A stretch of DNA of 64,000 bases from Haloparvum sedimenti (GTDB lineage Archaea; Halobacteriota; Halobacteria; Halobacteriales; Haloferacaceae). The stretch is from contig NZ_LKIR01000135.1 in NCBI RefSeq assembly GCF_001462205.1, forward strand, positions 177,714 through 241,713, written 5' to 3'. The notes beneath the pieces were generated by a model that ran no database searches, was not told the origin of the DNA, and saw nothing but the letters and a program-made list of their open reading frames with translations. This document shows positions 49,466 through 57,047 of this stretch, piece by piece; the stretch's first letter is position 1, and each line of letters opens with the position of its first letter. The position numbers were made by a program, and so were the translations under genes.

Positions 49466-49972
49466 GAGGAGGGAGTTTGTGCGTTTTCTGCGTCTGGTGA
49501 CGGTTCTGATCGGGATAGTCCCGCCTACAAAGCCCCAGCTGGCTCTCTCTACTACGGATATAGTTCTGTTGTAGTTCCTGCTGCTCTAGACAGCAACACC
49601 TCGAAAGCCCCAGCCGGCTCGACCCGCCGGGCCTCGCTGTGCTCCTCGCTCTCCGCACCGCCCGCTGCGGTGCTTGCGTCGTCCGGGCGAGATCGAGCCG
49701 GCTGCCCCTTTCAGCCCCACCCACCGCACAGCACCGCAACCGCACCGCGGCCGCACCAGCACCGCAGCCTCACGCCTCCCCAGCCTCGGCCGCGGGCCGG
49801 CCGCGAAACCGCACCGCAGACGGCCGGCCCGCGCCCTCCCTCGCACGGTCGCGGCGACACGCTTCGCGGTCGCCGCGGCGCGCGCCGACCGCATCAGCAC
49901 CGCCACAGCACCGCAGCGCCGCCGGACGAACGTTTTTTGCGGATCCCGCGGAACTCCCGCCGTGAGTACAAC
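49466..49972 (+). repeat. Structured intergenic element, copy R4A (rightward)
   Basis: The first of two facing copies in the gap before polB. Two units 75 bases apart end in aaagccccagcnggctc (49529 and 49604). Then come the variable part with CTGTGCTCCTCGCTCTCC, GAGCCGGCTGCCCC (49694 on), CCTCAC-CCTCCCCAGCC, P1 (49791-49803 with 49821-49833, 13 perfect pairs) and P2 (49850-49858 with 49869-49877, 9 pairs, 10-base loop). GCGCCGACCGCATCAGC follows, then GGACGAACG with a T-run. No gene is supported. Confidence 0.8.
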
Positions 49973-50019
49973 CCAACTTCGCCAGTTGCGGCGCGTCGCT
50001 CCACCGGCTGACCAACATC

Positions 50020-50280
50020 TGGCGCGCGCGAGGAACGCGCGCGAGGGAAGGCCCGCCCGCGGCCGGAGCATCGCGGAGGCCGCGGGCGGCTGAGGTTGGG
50101 GAGGTGTGAGGCCACGCTTGACTCGACAGCCGGTGTTGCGAATCACTGAGCAACCGGTCACGTCGACCGACTCCACAAACTGCGCCCTGGCGGACTGAAA
50201 GGGCGAGGCCGGTCGCGGCTTCTCAGACAGGCTCTATCCGCGCGGGCGGTGTGGTGAGCGCGGATATCCTGCTGAGAAGT
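50020..50280 (-). repeat. Structured intergenic element, copy R4B (leftward)
   Basis: The second copy of the pair faces the first. On the plus strand it reads P2 (50023-50030 with 50036-50043, loop aggaa), then P1 (50053-50064 with 50078-50089, 12 perfect pairs), then the complement of the D block (near 50090-50113). Further right, a nested pairing joins 50214-50226 to 50272-50284, with an inner stem 50235-50243 to 50258-50266. This right-hand part has no counterpart in the other copies that I can place. It leads directly into the 75-base array. Confidence 0.75.
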
Positions 50281-50281
50281 C

Positions 50282-50514
50282 GCGAGCGGTCGAGGGCTTT
50301 CTGGGTGTTGGCGACAAGTGCAGCAGCGCGCTCGATCACTCAAAAACTAGCGTAGAGCGAGCAGTCGAGGGCTTTCTGGGCGTTACCGACAAGCGCAGCA
50401 GCACGCCTGTTTACACAAAAAACGACGTACAGCGAGCTGTCGAGAGCTTTCTCGATACGTGCCGCAAGCACAACCGTACACTCGATCACAGAATATCCAC
50501 CGTACAGCGAGTAG
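50282..50514 (+). repeat. 75-base tandem array adjoining the polB stop
   Basis: Three units of exactly 75 bases begin gcgag at 50282, 50357 and 50432; a fourth starts at 50507 and is cut by the polB stop codon (complement at 50515-50517). The units match well at gcgag-n-gtcgag-n-gctttct and diverge elsewhere. Each contains a form of GGGCTTTCTGGG..., i.e. the unit seen at the ends of the other elements, in reverse orientation. There are no spacers, so it is not a CRISPR. It would be transcribed as the 3' untranslated region of polB mRNA. Confidence 0.85.
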
Positions 50515-53500
50515 TCAGACGAACGAGCCCAGTCCGGTTTGCTCCTGTCCGGTCTTGACCTCCTTCCACGAGGTGCCCAGCGCCTCGATGACGCGCTCGA
50601 TGGGGCCCTTCAGGGTCTTGTCGAGCATCTTCTCCCAGTCGACCGCGAACTCCTCGGGAATCTCGTCGGCGTACTCGAAGCAGATCACGTCCGGGTCGCG
50701 TTTGAACTCGCCGTACAGCGGGTCCGTCTGCGGGTCGAGCCCGCGCTCGTTCTCCATCCGCTGCCAGAAGTCGGGATGGACCTTCTCCAGGTAGAGCCGT
50801 TTCGGCTTCGAGCCGCGGTCGAAGTTCGTGCCGAGCAGGAGGTTGGCGTACTTCGCGCCGCGGACCTGCGCGGTGTCGGTGTCGTAGGCGTCGAGGCGCT
50901 TGCCGATGCCGCCGGGGATGCCGACCTTCTCTAAGTCCATGTTCCCGGTCAGGAAGTCGTCGATGACGTTCGAGAGATACGTCGTCACCTCCTCCAGATC
51001 CGCGTCGATGTCGTCGCCGGTGACGATGACCTCGATGACGTGCTTTTGCACCTCCTTCGTGATCTGCGCGATGTCCGAGCGCTTGTACTCGAAGCCCGTG
51101 ATGTCGATGTCGTCGACGTCCTTCCCCTCCTTCCAGACGATGTGGCCCGCGTAGCGCTTCTTCTTGCCCGCCTGGAAGAAGCGGCGGTAGAGCTTCTCGA
51201 ACTCGATCTGGAAGCGGTGCTCGTCCGCGTTCAGCTCCGCGGCCGCGAAGTCGTCGTACCGACCGTTGATGTGGTCCTCGATGGCGAACGACTGCTCGAT
51301 CGCCTCCTCCTTGGGCGTGTCACCGAGGGACAGCATCACCGAGTCGGTATTGTGGAGAACGATTCCGCCGACGCCGTCAACGAAGTTCTCGTTCTCCGCG
51401 ACGCTCAGATCGTACACGTAACCGTCGTGATCGACATCCTTTATGACCGGATCGCGGCCGCCCCGATAGAACTCACACGTCCGCACCGTGTAGCTGCCCT
51501 TGCTGTCACGGTATTTGAGCGAATGCTTCTTTCCTCGCTGAGTGAGCAGCGTCGAGAGACCGGCTGCAAGTTCGCGGCTTGTCGTTTCGAAATCGAAGTT
51601 CCGTTCGCAGTACTCTTCCGAGTACCGGGGGAATTCCCGTGACCCATCACCTTCGATCAGGACGTCCAGGAAGAGATTCTGAAGGTCCTCATCGAGGTTG
51701 AACACGAATCCAGGGATTCGTTTTCCGCGCGACGTTTGACCAGCGAACTCACGGAAGAACACGGCAGTGAGTTCGTTCATCATCTGGAGTTTGTGCGTCC
51801 CGTCGTTGTAGGTGGTTGACGAGGGTCCCTCGTCCGTTTCGTACTCGACGGTTCGTTCCGCCGACGTGTCCGAGGCGATGACGGTTGCGGTCACTCCTTC
51901 GAACAACCGGTCGTAGTCCTCTTTGAGCCCGTCCAGCCAGTCGGTTCGAGCCTCCGCGATGGATGCGCCGAACCTCGAATCCGTCGTCTCGATCGTCGAT
52001 GCGCTTCCTTCAGTAACGTAGGCTGCGAGAAGTCGAACGAGTGCCTCGCCGTCCGCACCCTCCAGATCGATATGTCGTTTGACTTTCACCGTCCTCGACT
52101 GGTCAGCCTGGTGCTCGTGACCGAACCAGACGTACTCCTCGTTCGCGTGGACGCGGTTGATCTTCGTCTCCGCGTTGTCGCTTCCGACGCTCCGTCCGTC
52201 TTCGTACGACCGGGTGTAACCGTCGAGGACCTCGTACACGTCGATACGATCGACCGTATCGACTTCCGGAAGGCCGGGGATTCTGAGCGGTGCAGTCACG
52301 TCTTCCGGCTTGGTCTCCACCAGATCGTCACCGTCCTCGACCACGTACGAATGGTCCGTCGTCGTCGTCGATTCACCGAACTTGTGCTGGAGGTTGACGA
52401 TGTCCTTGTCGGTCTCGTGCCGAACGATTTCCTCGATCGGTTGCCACTCCGGAACTCCCCCCTCGGAAACTGACAGCGCCTCCCATTCCGAGAGATTGCG
52501 TCGCTCTTTGCCCGCGGCAACCGAAGCGACGGGCCCGCCGTCCGCGGTGACTAACAACTCCTCACCGCGTTCCATCTCCGCCCGCTCGAATAGGCGTTCG
52601 ATGGGGACGACCCGGACGACGCCATCCGGATCTCGCACGACAACTGGGCGATCGCCGGTTACACTGTCGCCGTACGCGACCTCGTGACCGATCTCCTGGG
52701 CGGCGGTCTCGGTGAAGTCGATAACCTCGCGTCCGGTCGCCGTGACGGCCGCGGCGCCCTCTTTGTCGTACAGCCGGAACCGGTCCCAGCCCGTGACGCC
52801 GTACAGCGAGTTCATGATGACCTTCACGGCCGCCTGCTGGCGGTCGTACTGCTCGTACGCCTGGCTGTCGGGGTCGTGCTCGTTGCGGAGCGCCTTCTTG
52901 TCCTCGCGCTCGCTGAGCAGTTCGTCGACCATCTCGCGCATGATGCCGTCCGGCTGCTTGCGGAAGTGGGTCCCGTTGGGGGCGACGTACGTCTCGCCGT
53001 CGAACTCGTCGGGGTCGACCTTCGTCTCGGGGCCGGCGTTGATCGTCACCATGCACATCGGGTAGAGGCTCTTCAGGTCGAGCACCGTGACGTTCTCCTT
53101 GACGCCGGTGATGGGGTCGAAGACCGCGCCGCCCTCGAACTCCTCGGACTCCTGTTGCCCCTTCGTGGGGAGCGCGAACTTGCCGAACGCCTTGTGGAGG
53201 ACGTACACGTCGACGGTGTCGCCGGGGGTCGGCGCGTCCTCGATCTTGCAGCCGACGAACTTCCGCACCTCGTCCCAGAAGGCGATCACCTCCTGCTTGC
53301 GGTCGATCTCGACGCACAGCTCCACGTCGCGGAGGTTGTACTCCAACAGGCGCTCGGGGTCCTGCTCCCAGAGGTCTCCGATGTCGCCGGCGTAGCGCTC
53401 CTTGCCCGCGCCGAGTTCCATCTCCGCGACCGCGTCGAGCCGGTACGACTCCAGCTCCGTGAACTGCGTGCGCTTGTAGGCGTACAGCAGGTCGAAGACG

Positions 53501-54597
53501 ACGCGGCCCTTGATGTCCGGGCCGCCCCAGCTGGAGCGCCACACCTCGCCGATGCGCGAGAGGCGGTCGAGCGAGAGGTCGCGGTCGTGGTCCGGGCGCT
53601 TCGCGACCTCCTCCATCCGGTCGAGGAGGTAGGGGGCGTCGAAGTCCTCGAAGTTCCATCCGGTCAGGATGTCCGGGTCCGTCTCGACGAGGTAGTCGAC
53701 GTAGTCGTCGAGCATCGCCGGCTCGTCGTCGAACGTCCGGACCTCGAAGGTCACGTCGCTCACGAGCCCCTCGTAGCCCGGGAGTTCGTCGGGGGGTTCG
53801 ACCGCGGCGTCGTCGGACTCGAACAGCCAGACGACGTACTCGTCCCGGTAGGAGTCGTGGCTGGTGAGGCAGATGATGGGCTCCTCGCCGTCCTCGGGGA
53901 AGCCGTTGCGGTCGTCCACCTCGATGTCGAGGTTGTGGACGCGCATCTCCGCATCGACGTCGGCGGGTTCGAGGTGCCCCTCGTGGACCTGTAGGCGCCC
54001 ATCGTCGAGCCGGCGCTCCTCCACCCTGATCCCGCCGTTGATCCCGTTGTCGATCAGGAAGCGGTTCGGGAAGAGGATGTCCGCCTCGAAGGAGGTCTCG
54101 AAGTCGTCGCGGATGGTCCCCACGTCGCGGGGCGTCCGCGTCACGATCTTCGTGAGCGGCTCGCCGCGGATGCTCTCGTAGGGCTCGCCGTCGGGGTCCG
54201 CCTCGCGGGTGCCGATCACCACGTCGTACGCCTCCTCGGGGTCGCGGTCGAGCTCCGCGGTTGGCACGTAGAAGTACGGCTCCACGCCGAGGACGCGGAC
54301 GTGCTCGGTCACGTCGTCGCCGTCCTCGACCGACCGACGACCGAACACGTGGACGACGGGGTACTCGCCGGCGCCGTGGCCCTCCACGGCGTAGTCGACC
54401 TGCGTGATCATCAGTTCGACCGTCCCGGTCGAGTCCGGGAACTTCGCCTCGTCGACGTCGACCACGTCGCTGACGCGCCCGCGGCCGTTGCCGGCGACGA
54501 CGCGCGCCTCCTCGGTCACGTCGTCCGGCCGGTCGTCGGGCCCCTCCCCACCGTCCCCGCCGTCCGAACCGAAGTCCGAGAGCCCGCTCTGAGTCAT
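50515..54597 (-). CDS. polB: DNA polymerase B with an in-frame intein
   Basis: A 1360-residue replicative family B polymerase precursor. About 921 residues are polymerase and 439 are an intein. The exonuclease has MRVHNLDIEVDDRNGFPE (DIE), LTGWNFEDFDAPYL and YNLRDVELC. The polymerase has LDLKSLYPMCMV (motif A), VKVIMNSLYGVTGWDR (motif B) and, interrupted by the intein, YGD...TDSVMLSLG (motif C). A KKRYAG element is in the thumb region. The two other common archaeal PolB intein sites (motifs A and B) are uninterrupted. The ATG at 54597 follows a minus-strand TATA-like box at 54619-54628. The stop is abutted by a 75-base repeat array. Confidence 0.96.
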   Translation of the reverse strand: MTQSGLSDFGSDGGDGGEGPDDRPDDVTEEARVVAGNGRGRVSDVVDVDEAKFPDSTGTVELMITQVDYAVEGHGAGEYPVVHVFGRRSVEDGDDVTEHVRVLGVEPYFYVPTAELDRDPEEAYDVVIGTREADPDGEPYESIRGEPLTKIVTRTPRDVGTIRDDFETSFEADILFPNRFLIDNGINGGIRVEERRLDDGRLQVHEGHLEPADVDAEMRVHNLDIEVDDRNGFPEDGEEPIICLTSHDSYRDEYVVWLFESDDAAVEPPDELPGYEGLVSDVTFEVRTFDDEPAMLDDYVDYLVETDPDILTGWNFEDFDAPYLLDRMEEVAKRPDHDRDLSLDRLSRIGEVWRSSWGGPDIKGRVVFDLLYAYKRTQFTELESYRLDAVAEMELGAGKERYAGDIGDLWEQDPERLLEYNLRDVELCVEIDRKQEVIAFWDEVRKFVGCKIEDAPTPGDTVDVYVLHKAFGKFALPTKGQQESEEFEGGAVFDPITGVKENVTVLDLKSLYPMCMVTINAGPETKVDPDEFDGETYVAPNGTHFRKQPDGIMREMVDELLSEREDKKALRNEHDPDSQAYEQYDRQQAAVKVIMNSLYGVTGWDRFRLYDKEGAAAVTATGREVIDFTETAAQEIGHEVAYGDSVTGDRPVVVRDPDGVVRVVPIERLFERAEMERGEELLVTADGGPVASVAAGKERRNLSEWEALSVSEGGVPEWQPIEEIVRHETDKDIVNLQHKFGESTTTTDHSYVVEDGDDLVETKPEDVTAPLRIPGLPEVDTVDRIDVYEVLDGYTRSYEDGRSVGSDNAETKINRVHANEEYVWFGHEHQADQSRTVKVKRHIDLEGADGEALVRLLAAYVTEGSASTIETTDSRFGASIAEARTDWLDGLKEDYDRLFEGVTATVIASDTSAERTVEYETDEGPSSTTYNDGTHKLQMMNELTAVFFREFAGQTSRGKRIPGFVFNLDEDLQNLFLDVLIEGDGSREFPRYSEEYCERNFDFETTSRELAAGLSTLLTQRGKKHSLKYRDSKGSYTVRTCEFYRGGRDPVIKDVDHDGYVYDLSVAENENFVDGVGGIVLHNTDSVMLSLGDTPKEEAIEQSFAIEDHINGRYDDFAAAELNADEHRFQIEFEKLYRRFFQAGKKKRYAGHIVWKEGKDVDDIDITGFEYKRSDIAQITKEVQKHVIEVIVTGDDIDADLEEVTTYLSNVIDDFLTGNMDLEKVGIPGGIGKRLDAYDTDTAQVRGAKYANLLLGTNFDRGSKPKRLYLEKVHPDFWQRMENERGLDPQTDPLYGEFKRDPDVICFEYADEIPEEFAVDWEKMLDKTLKGPIERVIEALGTSWKEVKTGQEQTGLGSFV
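51349..52665 (-). mobile_element. PolB intein at the YGDTDS site, with LAGLIDADG endonuclease motifs
   Basis: This 439-residue intein sits between Asp and Thr of the catalytic YGD/TDS motif. It begins SVTGDRPVVV (Ser1) and ends GVGGIVLHN before Thr, the +1 residue. Block B reads STTTTDHSYV. The two LAGLIDADG-like helices are ALVRLLAAYVTEGS and LFLDVLIEGDGS, so a DOD-type homing endonuclease appears intact. Hand counts give 52-53% GC in two 60-base lines within it, against 70% in one line of the adjoining polymerase. The lower GC suggests recent arrival by homing. Splicing is expected to yield active PolB. Confidence 0.93.
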
Positions 54598-54618
54598 GGG
54601 CGCCCTTTGGCGCACCCG

Positions 54619-54629
54619 GCTAAAAAGGT
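54619..54629 (-). promoter_or_regulatory. TATA-like box for polB
   Basis: On the minus strand it reads acctttttagc, 22-32 bases before the PolB ATG at 54597. It supports that start rather than an upstream ATG. Confidence 0.45.
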
Positions 54630-54743
54630 CGGCCTTTCGCCCCTCGCGGCCGTCCCGAGGAGCGCCTGCGTGCTCCGTGGCGAATCGCCCGGGGGCGGCC
54701 GACTCGGCCGATGGGAACTGGCCCGCTCGCGGCGACGGAAAGG

Positions 54744-54751
54744 CATTTACC
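54744..54751 (+). promoter_or_regulatory. TATA-like box for the small gene at 54774
   Basis: catttacc lies about 27 bases before the GTG at 54774. Confidence 0.4.
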
Positions 54752-54773
54752 TTGTGACACCATACCACGCGGC

Positions 54774-54959
54774 GTGACCTCGAACTCACACGCCGACGAC
54801 GGGACGGTGGAGCGTGCGGATGACCGTGCGGCCGCGGGTGACGCGGAGGCCGTGGTGGAGGCGTACGAGGACGACGGGAGCGTGGTCCTCTTCGAGGCGG
54901 AGAACCCGCTCGCGTGGGTCGAGGCGACGCGAACGGTGGCGCTACGCGACGCCGCCTGA
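54774..54959 (+). CDS. Short acidic haloarchaeal protein (DUF7331-like)
   Basis: A 61-residue protein. The conserved end is VVEAYEDDGSVVLFEAENPL followed by AWVEATRTVALRDAA, which I recall as DUF7331, a tiny family found across haloarchaea. It may be a regulatory or partner peptide, but nothing points to a function. The GTG at 54774 was chosen by the TATA-like box 27 bases upstream; longer frames to 54711 start with unlikely sequence. It is divergent from polB and is followed by another conserved membrane protein. Confidence 0.68.
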   Translation: MTSNSHADDGTVERADDRAAAGDAEAVVEAYEDDGSVVLFEAENPLAWVEATRTVALRDAA

Positions 54960-55061
54960 CCGGGTCGGCGGTGCCGCGCGGCGCCGCGCGGCGGCGAGGG
55001 GTCGGTCGACCCCGACTGGCGCACCGGAACCCCTTTCCTGCCAGTTCCCCAACCGTGAGCC

Positions 55062-55598
55062 GTGTTTCTGGGAGACGACGGCGACGGGTCAGACGACGCC
55101 TTCGAGGACGCGCTGGGCGGGTTCGACGAGGCGTCGCCCGAGGAGTCGGAACTCGGCCCCGAGACGCCGAGCGTCACCGACTACGGGAACCGCTTTCCCG
55201 AGGCGAGCGACGAGGACCTCGCCGGGAGCCTCTCGGACCTCCACCCGGACACTGCCCGAACGTTCATCATCTGTGCCGTCCTCGCCAACGCGGCCATCCT
55301 GCTCGTCAGCCTCGGTGCGATGCTCGCGTACTTCCGCGGGATGACGCAACTCGGCGGCGGCATGATCCTGTTGGGGCTGTTCGCGGCCCTCCGAACGCGG
55401 ATGCAGTACGCCAACTGGCGGGAGCGGTACGAGGAGCGGGAGGCCGCGGCCGACGCGGAGGCCGATGCCGCAACGGCGGAGAGGGACGCCCCCGAGGTGG
55501 CGGATGCCGCGGATGCCGCGGAGGACGCCGAGGTGACGGCGGACGCGGACGCCGCCGACGCCGCCCCCGTGAGCGGTGACGAGAGCCCGGAACGCTAA
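55062..55598 (+). CDS. Haloarchaeal membrane protein with acidic tails (DUF7322-like)
   Basis: A 178-residue protein. Residues 1-55 are acidic (GDGSDDAFEDALGGFDEASP) with the conserved motif NRFPEASDEDLAGSLSDLHP just before the membrane. Two transmembrane helices follow, FIICAVLANAAILLVSLGAM and GMTQLGGGMILLGLFAALRT. The tail is Ala/Asp-rich. I recall a haloarchaeal family of this kind (DUF7322), with no function known. It starts with GTG at 55062. It has a 27-base gap to the winged-helix-like gene at 55626 in the same direction. Confidence 0.65.
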   Translation: MFLGDDGDGSDDAFEDALGGFDEASPEESELGPETPSVTDYGNRFPEASDEDLAGSLSDLHPDTARTFIICAVLANAAILLVSLGAMLAYFRGMTQLGGGMILLGLFAALRTRMQYANWRERYEEREAAADAEADAATAERDAPEVADAADAAEDAEVTADADAADAAPVSGDESPER

Positions 55599-55625
55599 TC
55601 CCGGGCGACCGCTTTTTCGAACCCG

Positions 55626-56063
55626 ATGCGAACCGTCCGAGATGCCGACGGCCGACGCTACCTGCTCGTCAAGCGCTCGGCCGAGTCGAGCCTCGTCCGC
55701 GACCCCGAGTCCGGTGCGGAGCGCTACCTCGAGAACGACCAGATCGAGCCGGTCGAGGGGGAGTCTCCGCTGGAGACGGCAGCGAGCGGCGTTCCCGACC
55801 CGGTCCGGCGCGTCGTGACCGCCGCCCACGACGACCGGTCGCTCGGCCTGCTGGTGGCCCTTTCCGACGACGGCCCGCAGTCGGTCGTGGGACTGCTCGA
55901 CGCCTTCGACCTCTGCGAGTCGGACCTCCACGGCCTGCTCGCGGAGTTCCGCGCCGCCGGACTGGTCGAGGAGGCGGAGACGCCCGGCGGCCGCGGCTAC
56001 GCCGCGACGGAGACGACCGAGCGCGCGGTCGCGCTGTTGCGCGGCGGCGACGAGGATTCATAA
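55626..56063 (+). CDS. Winged-helix-like haloarchaeal protein (DUF7346-like)
   Basis: A 145-residue protein. The N-terminal beta-rich part (MRTVRDADGRRYLLVKRSAE, SGAERYLENDQIEPVEG) is followed by a helix-turn-helix-like segment (SLGLLVALSDDGPQSVVGLL, DAFDLCESDLHGLLAEFRAA, GLVEEAETPGGRGYAATETT). This pattern resembles a winged helix with an N-terminal ligand or dimerisation domain. I recall it as DUF7346. Function is unknown. It follows the membrane protein at 55062 and converges on the endonuclease V gene. Confidence 0.65.
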   Translation: MRTVRDADGRRYLLVKRSAESSLVRDPESGAERYLENDQIEPVEGESPLETAASGVPDPVRRVVTAAHDDRSLGLLVALSDDGPQSVVGLLDAFDLCESDLHGLLAEFRAAGLVEEAETPGGRGYAATETTERAVALLRGGDEDS

Positions 56064-56164
56064 GGAGATCTGCAGCCGGCCACGGAAACCCCCCTCCACG
56101 CCGCTTCAGAAAGATCGGCCGCAGTGTCGTGGTCCTCACCCCTGCTGTAGCCGCCGATTCATTC

Positions 56165-57025
56165 TCACGCCTGCTGCAGCCGCCGCTTCACCTCGTCCGC
56201 GTACGCGTCCGCGAGCCGCGTCGGCTCGGGGAGCTTGTAGCCGGCACAGAGCCGTCCGACGAGGTCGCGGGTCGTCTCGGCGCTCACGCGGTGCCCCGGG
56301 CTGACGTAGAGGGGGTTCACGCGCCGGCTGTTGGGGTACTGTCTGGACTGGTAGGCGTGCCCGATGACGGTTCCGTCCGGCGCCTCCACCGAGTCGGCGG
56401 CCCGGATCGGCGTGGACCAGCCCTCCGGGCGCTCCTCGGTCGCGTCGTCCGGGTCGCCGCACAGCAGGCTCTTGGCGACGCCGACGCTCGGCAGATCGAG
56501 CGCGACGCCGACGTGGGTGGCGATGCCGGCCTGTCGGAAGTGGATCCGGCCGGAGCCGTCGAACACCGCGAGGTCGGGCTCGACCGACAGCGTCCCGAGC
56601 GCGTCGAGGATCGGCCCGCCCTCTCGGAACGCCAGCAGACCGGGGATGTACGGGATCGACAGCGGCGAGACGGCGTGGGTTCGCTCCACGACCGCGCCGT
56701 CCTGCAGCGCCACCGCCGCGGAGACGACCGCGTCGTCCAGAAACGCCTGGTCGACCCCGACGACGACCGGCGCCTCGGGGTCGACGCCCGGCGCGTGCTC
56801 GGGGTCGACGGCCGCGGGGACGCCGCTCGTCAGGTCCGCGGCCGCCTCGACGCGGACCGCGTCGGCGTCGAACGGGAACTCGTCCGCGAACGTCGCCGCC
56901 TCGGCGATCTCGCGCTGGAGGGCTTCCATCTCCGCGTGGGAGAGGTTCGGGTCCGGAACGAACTCGGGGCGCGCCAGATCGAGCGCCTCTCGCGGACGAG
57001 CGTCACCGGCCGATTTCTCGGTCAT
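56165..57025 (-). CDS. nfi: Endonuclease V
   Basis: A 286-residue endonuclease V, which nicks DNA next to deaminated adenine (hypoxanthine), or RNA inosine in some organisms. Metal and wedge motifs are APVVVGVDQAFLDDAVVSAA, IPGLLAFREGGPILDALGTL (Glu) and PDLAVFDGSGRIHFRQAGIA (Asp), followed by GVALDLPSVGVAKSLL. The tail after the fold (VNPLYVSPGHRVSAETT) is as in other archaea. An N-terminal extension of about 60 residues (GDARPREALDLARPEFVPD and more) precedes the core. The start is 22 bases downstream of the rhomboid gene, so both are probably one transcript. Confidence 0.93.
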   Translation of the reverse strand: MTEKSAGDARPREALDLARPEFVPDPNLSHAEMEALQREIAEAATFADEFPFDADAVRVEAAADLTSGVPAAVDPEHAPGVDPEAPVVVGVDQAFLDDAVVSAAVALQDGAVVERTHAVSPLSIPYIPGLLAFREGGPILDALGTLSVEPDLAVFDGSGRIHFRQAGIATHVGVALDLPSVGVAKSLLCGDPDDATEERPEGWSTPIRAADSVEAPDGTVIGHAYQSRQYPNSRRVNPLYVSPGHRVSAETTRDLVGRLCAGYKLPEPTRLADAYADEVKRRLQQA

Positions 57026-57047
57026 CGCCGTCTCCTCGGTTCGGCCG

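Noticed and set aside
50282-50514. CRISPR array
   Set aside because: Units are contiguous 75-base copies with no separate spacers, and no cas genes are present.
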